This document shows, in pieces, positions 56,786 to 64,000 of a stretch of 64,000 bases of DNA. Position numbers and translations under genes: made by a program. Numbering within the stretch: the stretch's first letter is position 1; the number at the start of each line of letters is the position of its first letter. The stretch is from Brachyspira pilosicoli P43/6/78 (lineage in GTDB: Bacteria > Spirochaetota > Brachyspiria > Brachyspirales > Brachyspiraceae): NCBI RefSeq assembly GCF_000325665.1, contig NC_019908.1, positions 744,001 through 808,000 of the forward strand, written 5' to 3'. The notes beneath the pieces were generated by a model that was not told the DNA's origin, did no database searches, and was given only the letters and a program-made list of their open reading frames with translations.

Positions 56786-58029
56786 TTAATAAATTTAGCT
56801 ATATCAGATAAAGCAACATCTCTCTCTTCACTAGTATCCATATTCTTTAGCTTAAACTTATTATTTTTTAATTCTTCTTCACCTACTATTAAGGCATATT
56901 TAGCATTTCTTTTATTAGCAGATTTAAACTGATTTTTAATAGATTTAATATTATAATCAAAATCACAAGAAATATTTTTAGCCCTAAGAAGCTGCATAAT
57001 ATTCAATACTTCATTTTGAGTCTCTTTAAAAGCTATAACAAAAACATCTAATCTGTCATTTATAATATTGTTATTGTTTTCAAGCACTATAAGAAGTCTC
57101 TCAAGCCCCATAGCACTTCCAACAGCAGGAACATCTTTATTAGAATTAAAAAGCCCTATCAAATTGTCGTATCTGCCGCCTCCAAGTATGGCACTCTGTG
57201 AACCTAATGCATTAGTTTGAACTTCAAAAGCGGTTTTAGTATAATAATCAAGCCCGCGTACAAGCATATTGTCTATAGTGAAGTTTTGATTAATTTTAGT
57301 AAGCTCATTACATAAAGAATCAAAATGCTCTTTACATTCATCGCATACATAATCATAAAACTTTGGTATATCTTTTAATATTTCTTTGCACTTTTCATTT
57401 TTACAATCTAATATTCTTAAAATATTATTTTCATATCTATTTTGGCAAGTTTCGCAAAGCTCGTTTTTTCTCTCTCCAATAGCTTCTCTAAGAGCCTTAT
57501 TATAATTGGGTTTACAATTACTGCATCCAACAGTATTAATTAGCAAATTAACATTATCTATGCCAAACTCTTTTAATATGTTGATATTTAAAGCTATAAC
57601 TTCAGCATCTATTACAGGAGAAGTTCCTCCGATACATTCTATGCCAAATTGATTAAACTCTCTATATCTGCCCTTTTGAGGTCTCTCAGCCCTATACATA
57701 GTGCCCAAATAAAAGAGCTTATTAATAGCATATTCATTTTGCAAAGAATTCTCAACATAAGCACGAGCAACCGAAGCAGTACCCTCAGGTCTTAAAGTAA
57801 GAGAACGTCCTCCCCTATCTTCGAAAGTAAACATCTCCTTTCCAACTATATCAGTACCCTCTCCAATACCTCTAGTAAAAAGGTCAGTATACTCAAATAA
57901 AGGCGTTCTTATCCTTTTATAACCGTATAATCTTACTATCTCTTTTATTTTATTTTCTATAAACTCTAGCCTCTCGGAAGAATCATAAAAAAAGTCATTT
58001 GTACCTCTAGGTTTTTTTATATTAAGCAT
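56782..58029 (-). CDS. hisS: Histidyl-tRNA synthetase
   Basis: Class II synthetase, 415 aa from the second of two adjacent ATGs (GGAG at 5-base spacing). Motifs: RPEGTASVARAYVEN (motif 2 start), RAERPQKGRYREFNQFGIE, the HisRS signature GLDYYTKTAFEV and GGGRYDNL, and the C-terminal anticodon-binding domain. The insertion domain carries several CxxC pairs (CSNC, CETC, CDEC), common in bacterial HisRS. Complete. Confidence 0.95.
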   Translation of the reverse strand: MLNIKKPRGTNDFFYDSSERLEFIENKIKEIVRLYGYKRIRTPLFEYTDLFTRGIGEGTDIVGKEMFTFEDRGGRSLTLRPEGTASVARAYVENSLQNEYAINKLFYLGTMYRAERPQKGRYREFNQFGIECIGGTSPVIDAEVIALNINILKEFGIDNVNLLINTVGCSNCKPNYNKALREAIGERKNELCETCQNRYENNILRILDCKNEKCKEILKDIPKFYDYVCDECKEHFDSLCNELTKINQNFTIDNMLVRGLDYYTKTAFEVQTNALGSQSAILGGGRYDNLIGLFNSNKDVPAVGSAMGLERLLIVLENNNNIINDRLDVFVIAFKETQNEVLNIMQLLRAKNISCDFDYNIKSIKNQFKSANKRNAKYALIVGEEELKNNKFKLKNMDTSEERDVALSDIAKFIN

Positions 58030-58070
58030 CATATCTCCAATTATTAATTATTTAAACAATGCTTAAATAC

Positions 58071-59351
58071 CTATTGATTATTCATATTATTAACTAATTT
58101 ACCCTCTTTCACTTCTATATAGAGCAAATTATAATAACCCTTAGTTACTTTTACTTTATTATTATACATCTTATTAGCTACATAAATCTGTACATCATAT
58201 TCACCTTCAGGCAAATCAATTGTAAAACTATTATTAGAAATATTATATTCTTTTCCAGCAATATTTATTCTAACATTATCATAGGTATTAACTTTATCTA
58301 CAACCACATTCAAAGTATAAGTTTCTACATTAGAGAAAGTTTCTATAGTATTATTAGTCATCATATCATTAGTAACCATCTCATTAGTAATAAAGTCATT
58401 TGTAACAATATCATTAGTATTTATCATTTCATTTGTAACTACAGTATTTGTAAATATATCATCTGTAATAATATCATTAGTTACAGTTTCATTTGTTTCA
58501 ATATAAAACTTTTCAGTGAATATTTTCTCTAAAACTTCTCTCTCTTCTATAAGTCTTCTTCTATTATCGCCTGGGTCTGGTACTCTGCTTGCAGGAGGAT
58601 ATTCTTCAAAAGAAGGAGAAACCTGTACGCCATATGTAGGCAAAACTTTATCTTCTGGTATAATAGGCACAGAATCGCTAACTAAAGTATATATATTCAT
58701 ACCATTTTGTGTCCATTGATAAGTATTAGGTTTTACATCTTTAGGAGCAGGTATTTTAGCTAACATTTCTGGAATACTTTTATAAGTAGCTGTAGCATAA
58801 TCATATATTATAGCCACAGGATAAACTTGAGTTTCTTGAAGTGAAACCAATCTATTATAATAAGTATTATATGTTTCTTTATCAAGATAATTTAAATACA
58901 ATGCCCAATATACTGAAGTAGGATAATCAGGGTCAAATGGGCTAGTATTTGCTATATAATAATTAAATATTCTAGCAGGCAATTCTTTATCTCCCGGTAT
59001 AGTAGCAAGAAGTCCTCCTAAATATAACATAGCTCTATTGTTAAAATAAAATACATTATCATTAGGTATTTCTAAAGCTTGTCTAAAATCACTTGCAGCT
59101 CTATTAGCATCATCTATAGTGCCTTTATATCTAGCATATTTATGATATCTGCTTATACCTCTATAAAAAGCAAATATACGTTTATCCACACCATAAGCAT
59201 CAGAATATCCATTTTCTTCAAACCATTGTATAGCCTTTTTAGGTACATCTCTTTGAAGTCTTTCCATATATTCTGGAAAAGTATAGTTATTTTGAGCCAT
59301 TAAAGGTGATAAGATAGATATCATTAAAATTATAGAAATTATCTTTTTCAT
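58071..59351 (-). CDS. Exported protein with helical N-domain, TND repeats and PEGA-like C-domain
   Basis: 426 aa with signal peptide (KKIISIILMISILSPLMAQ). Residues ~20-200 are helical and TPR-like in pattern. Residues ~284-335 are a low-complexity tandem repeat of 5-residue units (VTNDI, VTNEM, FTNTV and variants). The last ~90 residues (LNVVVDKVNTYDNVRINIAG ... LPEGEYDVQIYV) fit a PEGA-like beta domain found at surfaces and near peptidoglycan. The whole is not recognised. It lies after hisS on the far side with 41 bases between and may be cotranscribed with it. Confidence 0.72.
   Translation of the reverse strand: MKKIISIILMISILSPLMAQNNYTFPEYMERLQRDVPKKAIQWFEENGYSDAYGVDKRIFAFYRGISRYHKYARYKGTIDDANRAASDFRQALEIPNDNVFYFNNRAMLYLGGLLATIPGDKELPARIFNYYIANTSPFDPDYPTSVYWALYLNYLDKETYNTYYNRLVSLQETQVYPVAIIYDYATATYKSIPEMLAKIPAPKDVKPNTYQWTQNGMNIYTLVSDSVPIIPEDKVLPTYGVQVSPSFEEYPPASRVPDPGDNRRRLIEEREVLEKIFTEKFYIETNETVTNDIITDDIFTNTVVTNEMINTNDIVTNDFITNEMVTNDMMTNNTIETFSNVETYTLNVVVDKVNTYDNVRINIAGKEYNISNNSFTIDLPEGEYDVQIYVANKMYNNKVKVTKGYYNLLYIEVKEGKLVNNMNNQ
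58353..58500 (-). repeat. Degenerate 15-bp tandem repeats inside an exported protein gene
   Basis: About ten units, each encoding [V/I/F/M]TN[D/E]x; one unit has an extra codon (INTNDI). Unit length is a multiple of three, so gain or loss would keep the frame. Confidence 0.8.
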
Positions 59352-59552
59352 TATTTTATTTCCTCAATAGTTACATATATTATTATTCATTATCGTCATA
59401 AAAAACATAAAAATAATAGCATATGCAAAAAACTAGAATTATAATACAAATTTATATCATAATAAATATTTTTCAAGTGCAAATTATAATTACCTCAATA
59501 GTTTATATATAAATACCGAGACTAATAAATAAATTTTTATTTTGTAGGATTT

Positions 59553-61367
59553 ATGAAAAAACAAATATTATTTCTCACAATATTATTATCAATTATCTTA
59601 TCATGTCAAAGTATAGAATATAAAGATGATAAAATCATTAATAAAATGCTTTTAGAAAGTATAGATGAAGACAGAAGCCAAAACCCTATGTATAGAGAGT
59701 TTAGAGCAGCTTGGTTTTCAACAGTTGCAAATATTGACTGGCCTATCATGGGAGGAAGCGAATCAAAACAAAAGGCTTTAATAATAAAATATTTAGATAC
59801 ACTTTATAACAATAATTTTAATGCTGTATTTGTTCAAGTTAAGCCAGATGCCGGAGTTATATTTAAATCAAAAATCAACCCTACTACCAGATATTTTTTT
59901 GGTATTAATCCTGAAGATGAAAGAGATGATTATCCATTTAAAACAGATATGCTTGAGTTTATAATAAATGAAGCTCATAAAAGAAATATAGAAGTTCATG
60001 CATGGTTTAACCCATACAGAATATCATTAAAATACGATACAAATAAAAGCTATGAAGAGCAATTTTCCAAAAAAAACTTTATTCACACATATGTATCAAA
60101 CGGACTTAAGCCTGTTCATTGGTATGATAATAGACTATATTTAGACCCAGGTGAGCCTATAAGTTCAAAATATGTAATGGATTCTATTATAGAAGTAGTT
60201 GAAAACTATGATATAGACGGCATTCATTTTGATGACTATTTTTATCAAAACTCATTAAACGGAAAAACATATAGAGATTGGCCTGATAGTGTAAGCTCTT
60301 CAAAATATGCAAGCAATTTAGGTTATGACCCTAATAATACTTCTTATGATGATTATGGAGTTGATGGATTATATGCTTGGAGAAGAAATAATATTAATAA
60401 TTTAGTAAGCAGCATATATAAAGAAATAAAATCAAGAAAGCCTTATGTAAAATGGACTATATCTCCTGCTGGAGTTTGGAGAAATAAAGAGCCTTTAAGC
60501 GAATATAAGGGCGATATTAATGGAAGCGACAGTAAATCATATAATCCGAACTTTGATGCTTTGCATGCTGATGTTTTACTTTGGATGCTAAATGGAGAGC
60601 AAACTACAACACTTAGTAATGCCACAGAAAAAGACGGATTAAACAAGATGTATATTGATGCTATTATTCCGCAAATTTATTGGAGTTCTTCGCATCAAAC
60701 AGTACCTTTCGATAAAATGGTTAATTGGTGGATAGATGAAGCAAGCAAATCTACAAATAAAGAAAACATCGCTGACATATATATAGGGCATGCTTTATAC
60801 AAAATGGGAAGAGAAGATAAATATGAACCTTGGAAAGATGTATGGGTAATGTCTAAGCAAGTTGATTATATAAGATATGTTGGTAAAGGTTATATAAAAG
60901 GCTCCTCATTTTTTACTATGCATAATATGTATTTAAATGATGTAGGCACTGGAGATTATGGATATAAGGCTATTGAAAATATTAAGAAAAATAACTATAT
61001 ATTCAAAGCGGTAGTTCCAACGATGAACACTATGAAAGATATTAATACTCCTCCGCTAAAATTAGAAAATCCAAGCCTTAAAAAATCTTTTGGTGTAAAT
61101 GTAATTAGTTTTACAGACCCTAATGAATATAAGCTTGATAAATACTCTCATGTTTTAAATGGCGTTTCAGTTTATTATGTTATATATAGAAAAAAACTAA
61201 ATGACGGCAAACTAGAGATTATAGATAAAATAAGAAGAGAAGATTTTAATACTAATTGTAAGATAGTTTATAGAGATGAAAAAGCAGATAAAAATATTAA
61301 ATATATATATTATGTTACTGCTTTAGACAGAATACATAATGAAAGTGAATATCTTGTAATACAATAA
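59553..61367 (+). CDS. Glycosyl hydrolase-like 10 (GHL10) lipoprotein
   Basis: 604 aa. Lipoprotein signal with ILSC (Cys18). The GHL10 (DUF187) TIM-barrel domain covers about 45-420: EFRAAWFSTVANIDWP, NNFNAVFVQVKPDAGVIFKS, IEVHAWFNPYRIS, DGIHFDDYFY and DAIIPQIYWSS, with the conserved acidic residues in place. The C-terminal ~100 residues look like a fibronectin-type III domain (YYVIYRKKLNDGKLEIIDK). Members probably act on envelope glycans; the exact substrate is not known. The next gene encodes a SpoIID-domain protein, another cell-wall enzyme family. Confidence 0.88.
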   Translation: MKKQILFLTILLSIILSCQSIEYKDDKIINKMLLESIDEDRSQNPMYREFRAAWFSTVANIDWPIMGGSESKQKALIIKYLDTLYNNNFNAVFVQVKPDAGVIFKSKINPTTRYFFGINPEDERDDYPFKTDMLEFIINEAHKRNIEVHAWFNPYRISLKYDTNKSYEEQFSKKNFIHTYVSNGLKPVHWYDNRLYLDPGEPISSKYVMDSIIEVVENYDIDGIHFDDYFYQNSLNGKTYRDWPDSVSSSKYASNLGYDPNNTSYDDYGVDGLYAWRRNNINNLVSSIYKEIKSRKPYVKWTISPAGVWRNKEPLSEYKGDINGSDSKSYNPNFDALHADVLLWMLNGEQTTTLSNATEKDGLNKMYIDAIIPQIYWSSSHQTVPFDKMVNWWIDEASKSTNKENIADIYIGHALYKMGREDKYEPWKDVWVMSKQVDYIRYVGKGYIKGSSFFTMHNMYLNDVGTGDYGYKAIENIKKNNYIFKAVVPTMNTMKDINTPPLKLENPSLKKSFGVNVISFTDPNEYKLDKYSHVLNGVSVYYVIYRKKLNDGKLEIIDKIRREDFNTNCKIVYRDEKADKNIKYIYYVTALDRIHNESEYLVIQ

Positions 61368-61449
61368 ATATATCAAGTACTTTTATTAACTTCCGATATT
61401 AATTTACGATAAAAAATTTACATAAAACCTTTGGAGGAGAAACATATTT

Positions 61450-62595
61450 ATGAAATTAAATAGATTTTTATTTCTAATATTAGTCTTATTTATAATTAAT
61501 TCTATTTTTGCATTCGCTCAAATTAATAATATTAAAGTATATTTAACTGATGTAAAAGCTCCATATACAATAAATATAAAAGGTCCATACAAAGCATACA
61601 ATTATAAATATGAAAGTGAAATAATATCAGGCTTAACAAATGAAACAGTAAAAGTTGTAGAAAACAGATTAGGCTTAAAAGTTAATGATGTCGGAGTTTA
61701 TAAAGAGGGAATAGTTTTTGAAACTAAAGACGGTTTTACATTAAATGGCAAAGAATATTATGGTTCATTAAAGTTTATACCTTACAACAACACTATGATA
61801 GTAATTAATGAACTAGATATTGAAGATTATGTTAAAGGGGTTTTACCTCATGAAATGTCTCCTTCTTGGCCTATGGAAGCATTAAAAGCACAAGCTGTTG
61901 CAGCACGTACTTATGCTATATTTCATATATTAAAAAACAATGAGCAAAAACCGTTTGATGTTGACAACACTACAAAATATCAAGTATATAACGGCAGAGA
62001 AAAAATTAATTGGAACACAGAACAGGCAGTAGACAGAACAAAATCTGAAATAGCTGTATATAATAATAAAGTAATAGCTACATATTTTAGTGCTTTATGC
62101 GGAGGATATACTGACAGTGCTAAAAATGTGTTTGGTGCTAATGTACCTTATTTAGAAGGAATTGAATGTCCTTATTGTAATGCTCAAATAAAACCTTGGA
62201 CTAATGCTTTAAGTTATAAGGAATTAAATAATGATTTTGCTTTAGAAGCTAATGAAAACTCTTCTATAAAAGTAAATAAAGACCCTAAATCTGGAAAGGC
62301 TTTAAATATAAAAATAGATGAAAAAGATATACCTTCAAGAGATTTCAGAAATAAATTATCTCCTGCAATAGTGCCTTCTTTACAGTTTAATATAGAGAAA
62401 GTTGATAATGGAATAATAATCACTGGTAAAGGAAGCGGACATGGTGTTGGTATGTGTCAGTGGGGAGCATTTGGTATGGCTCAAGTAAAAAAAGACTATA
62501 AAGAAATTTTGAAATTCTACTACAAAGGAATAGAAATAGTTGATTACAATAAAGTAAATATAAAACTTGAACCAGATATATGGATTGAAAATTAA
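61450..62595 (+). CDS. SpoIID/LytB domain protein (peptidoglycan-active)
   Basis: 381 aa with signal peptide (LNRFLFLILVLFIINSIFAFAQ). The SpoIID domain is complete: LDIEDYVKGVLPHEMSPSWPMEALKAQAVAARTYA, TYFSALCGGYTDSAKNVFG and GKGSGHGVGMCQWGAFGMA. In sporulating bacteria SpoIID is a lytic transglycosylase on denuded glycan; the catalytic Glu equivalent sits in PHEM. In a non-spore-former it is probably a wall-remodelling factor. GGAGGAG precedes the ATG. Confidence 0.9.
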   Translation: MKLNRFLFLILVLFIINSIFAFAQINNIKVYLTDVKAPYTINIKGPYKAYNYKYESEIISGLTNETVKVVENRLGLKVNDVGVYKEGIVFETKDGFTLNGKEYYGSLKFIPYNNTMIVINELDIEDYVKGVLPHEMSPSWPMEALKAQAVAARTYAIFHILKNNEQKPFDVDNTTKYQVYNGREKINWNTEQAVDRTKSEIAVYNNKVIATYFSALCGGYTDSAKNVFGANVPYLEGIECPYCNAQIKPWTNALSYKELNNDFALEANENSSIKVNKDPKSGKALNIKIDEKDIPSRDFRNKLSPAIVPSLQFNIEKVDNGIIITGKGSGHGVGMCQWGAFGMAQVKKDYKEILKFYYKGIEIVDYNKVNIKLEPDIWIEN

Positions 62596-62619
62596 TTTAT
62601 TTTTTAATAATTAAATATA

Positions 62620-62648
62620 AACGCTCTTTTATTAAAGGGCGTTTTTTA
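62620..62648. terminator. Terminator after the SpoIID gene, possibly bidirectional
   Basis: AACGCTCTTT / AAAGGGCGTT stem with one G-U pair, 4-base loop, then six T on the plus strand; the minus-strand tail is weaker. Confidence 0.82.
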
Positions 62649-62654
62649 TTTATA

Positions 62655-62973
62655 AAATTTATTTCAAAAGTAAATTAATAAATATTTTAACGAATTTTAA
62701 AATCAAAAAGATATATAGAAAGCGGTACAAGGCTTTATTTTTATTGCAAACTAAAATACAAGCAGGATAGAAACTATTTGAGTGATAGTTTTTCACACTT
62801 GTACCGCATTTCAAGCTTATTAAATTAAAAGAACTATTACATTTTATTTTCTTCTGAGTATACAACTCTTTAGAAGATAGTATTATACCTCTATCGTCTT
62901 TCATTTTCTACCCTTTAATGCTTCAAAAGTTTCTCAGGCTTTTGTTCTTGATGCATTTTTATTTTAGTTTGCA
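62655..62973 (-). ncRNA. Candidate structured RNA with pseudoknot topology (or short decayed ORF)
   Basis: Behind a minus-strand promoter the transcript would contain a 14-base element (62973-62960) complementary to 62758-62745 and a 10-base element (62807-62798) complementary to 62731-62722. The order A-B-A'-B' makes a pseudoknot. Local hairpins add to it: 62956-62918 (GCAT/ATGC reading, with CAAAAG/CTTTTG), 62877-62850 (UCUUCU-GAGU/ACUC-AGAAGA), 62895-62876, 62791-62771. The alternative is a weak 81-aa ORF (62659-62904) with AAAGGG before its ATG, whose sequence resembles nothing I know. I recognise no named RNA family. Confidence 0.3.
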
Positions 62974-62979
62974 TTAACT

Positions 62980-63007
62980 ACTATACACAAAATAATTTTA
63001 AAGTCAA
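62980..63007 (-). promoter_or_regulatory. Promoter of the candidate RNA
   Basis: Minus strand TTGACT (63007-63002), 16-bp spacer, TATAGT (62985-62980). Confidence 0.5.
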
Positions 63008-63305
63008 GAAAAAGATATATTTTTTTAAAAATTTAAAATACGGCTATAAACGGCGATTTTTGAAATGATATATGTAAATGTATACCGAAGTAAAAAAGTC
63101 CCTAAAATAAGGCTCTACGCTTCAAATAAAGGCATTGTAATAAATATTCTATCAGCAAAATTATATTATATTATCGCAATAGCATTAAAATATTTTTTTG
63201 CTTTAGCTTTTATTCAAAAAATAAAAAATCTGCATAAGTTAGTTAGTTTAGTCTTTAATAAGTCATTAAGTTAATATTTAAAAGTCTTTAAATAATCTTT
63301 AAACT
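63008..63305. other. Intergenic, nothing convincing
   Basis: About 300 AT-rich bases. A 69-codon plus-strand frame (63065-63274) has no ribosome site and reads like random AT-rich sequence. No RNA or repeat was recognised. Confidence 0.5.
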
Positions 63306-63443
63306 CATACTCCATTTTGTTGACTGATCATACTCCATTTTGTTGACTGATCATACTCCATTTTGCTGACTAGGCACACTCCATTTTGCTGACTAGGCAC
63401 ACTCCATTTTGTTGACTAGGCACACTCCATTTTGTTGACTGGT
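63306..63443 (+). repeat. Six tandem 23-bp repeats
   Basis: Units start at 63306, 63329, 63352, 63375, 63398 and 63421; consensus CAYACTCCATTTTGYTGACT plus three bases (GAT, AGG or GGT). They follow each other head to tail without spacers. Units 1-2 are identical, and units 3-6 differ from each other by one to three bases. Confidence 0.95.
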
Positions 63444-63458
63444 AACTCAACAAAATGG
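63426..63458. repeat. Inverted end of the 23-bp repeat array
   Basis: The last unit (CCATTTTGTTGA) is followed after 8 bases by its exact complement TCAACAAAATGG: a 12-bp stem. It lies about 30 bases past the recombinase stop codon and may serve as its terminator or as a recombination site. Confidence 0.75.
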
Positions 63459-63488
63459 TGGTTTAACTTATATATATATGCAATTTTT

Positions 63489-64000
63489 TTAAGCCTTTTT
63501 TAAATCTGTTTCTCTGGGCAGATGATTTATAATATCATTCATTTTTTGAGATAAATCTTTCCACTCATCAAGCATATTTTTTATTGATTCAGCTTCAGCA
63601 CTTTTTATATTTTTATCTGAATTAGCACAGTCTTGTTTCGTACTATTTTGCTTTTCTCTATCTTTGGCAAATGGATGATTTTGCATAGCCTCTTTTATTA
63701 TGCTAGCCATAACATAAATATATCTTGATACTGTTGTATTAATATTTTGATGCCCAAGCATTTTTGATATTACATAAATGTCTGTTCCGCTTTCTGCCAT
63801 ATCAGTTGCAAAGCCTCTTCGTAGAGAATGACAGGTAACTTTTATATTTGTCTTTTTAGAGATGATATCCATTATTGTGCTTATAGTATTTATATTCAAA
63901 GGCTCACTATTTTTTTTAATGAATAACATGTTATGCTTTTTATTTTTACGATTTAATCTTTCTTCTCTTAATTTTAAGTATTCAATTAATTTAGATTTTA
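63489..64000 (-). CDS. Tyrosine recombinase/integrase, C-terminal part (runs off the window)
   Basis: The reading frame stays open to the window edge, so the gene begins beyond 64000; the first internal ATG is at 63929. The catalytic half is visible: HSLRRGFATDMAESGTDIYV (His-x-x-Arg), MLGHQNINTTVSRYIYV (His and the nucleophilic Tyr). After the Tyr a ~70-residue charged tail follows, longer than in XerC/XerD. The array of 23-bp repeats is directly downstream. Such enzymes move phages, genomic islands, integrative elements or cassettes; which one cannot be told from this half. Confidence 0.85.
   Translation of the reverse strand, partial: KSKLIEYLKLREERLNRKNKKHNMLFIKKNSEPLNINTISTIMDIISKKTNIKVTCHSLRRGFATDMAESGTDIYVISKMLGHQNINTTVSRYIYVMASIIKEAMQNHPFAKDREKQNSTKQDCANSDKNIKSAEAESIKNMLDEWKDLSQKMNDIINHLPRETDLKKA

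Noticed and set aside
62655-62973. tmRNA, RNase P RNA or T-box
   Set aside because: No tRNA-like acceptor/T-arm, no conserved RNase P segments, and the ACCGC-like word is in the wrong order and context for a T-box.
63065-63274. 69-codon plus-strand ORF
   Set aside because: No ribosome site, no promoter, composition like translated AT-rich intergenic DNA.
63306-63443. CRISPR array
   Set aside because: The 23-bp units abut each other; there are no spacers and no cas genes.

Overview
The window is a 64 kb piece of a very AT-rich chromosome whose gene content points to a spirochaete, most probably Brachyspira (inferred from composition and protein style, not from a marker gene). It is gene-dense, almost entirely chromosomal housekeeping, transport and envelope genes. 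I see no rRNA, tRNA or CRISPR array. Start codons include GTG and TTG, Shine-Dalgarno sequences of the GGAG/AGGA type are clear, and several intergenic regions carry sigma-70-like TTGACA/TATAAT promoters and U-tailed hairpins.

Layout. 1-4.1 kb: a chemoreceptor, then mnmH (tRNA 2-selenouridine synthase) and a methyltransferase on the minus strand. 4.2-8.6 kb: groES without groEL, an Ig-like/multi-TM protein, a GldA/GldF-type ABC exporter followed by an ankyrin protein, and a TM2 protein. 8.6-13.1 kb: a methionine ABC transport operon metN-metI-(2-hydroxyacid/lactate dehydrogenase)-metQ-metQ on the minus strand. 13.2-30.0 kb: a two-gene minus-strand operon for a membrane-anchored coiled-coil protein (793 aa) and a giant 4788-aa coiled-coil protein, more than a quarter of the window. 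30.1-32.8 kb: a siderophore/haem/cobalamin-type ABC importer. 32.9-35.3 kb: rpsA (S1) and cmk, the latter split by a one-base frameshift. 35.4-39.0 kb: exported/outer-membrane proteins and an alternative sigma-70 factor. 39.0-43.8 kb: glycerol-dehydrogenase-like enzyme, CBS-GGDEF diguanylate cyclase, an orphan adenine DNA methyltransferase and guaA. 44.2-46.1 kb: two outer-membrane-type proteins, one flanked by 116-bp direct repeats. 46.1-49.6 kb: mtnK (methylthioribose kinase), an RsbW-like ATPase and a Nudix-histidine kinase fusion. 49.6-51.1 kb: a complete envelope-stress module (Spy/CpxP-like protein, ECF sigma, zinc anti-sigma) with its own sigma-E-type promoter. 51.2-62.6 kb: a glycosyltransferase, aroA-ftsY, an ankyrin protein, hisS, a repeat-bearing exported protein, a GHL10 lipoprotein and a SpoIID-like protein. 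62.6-64 kb: an accessory edge with a possible structured RNA, six tandem 23-bp repeats and a tyrosine recombinase that runs off the window.

How the genes work together. Methionine/sulphur metabolism recurs (MetNIQ, the embedded dehydrogenase, MtnK). Envelope biology is the other theme: ECF sigma/anti-sigma/Spy, several beta-barrel-like proteins, SpoIID and GHL10 proteins, and the SRP receptor FtsY. The best candidates for undescribed systems are the giant coiled-coil operon with a perfect palindrome over its promoter, the soluble Nudix-histidine kinase fusion beside an RsbW-like ATPase, and the 23-bp repeat array next to the recombinase.
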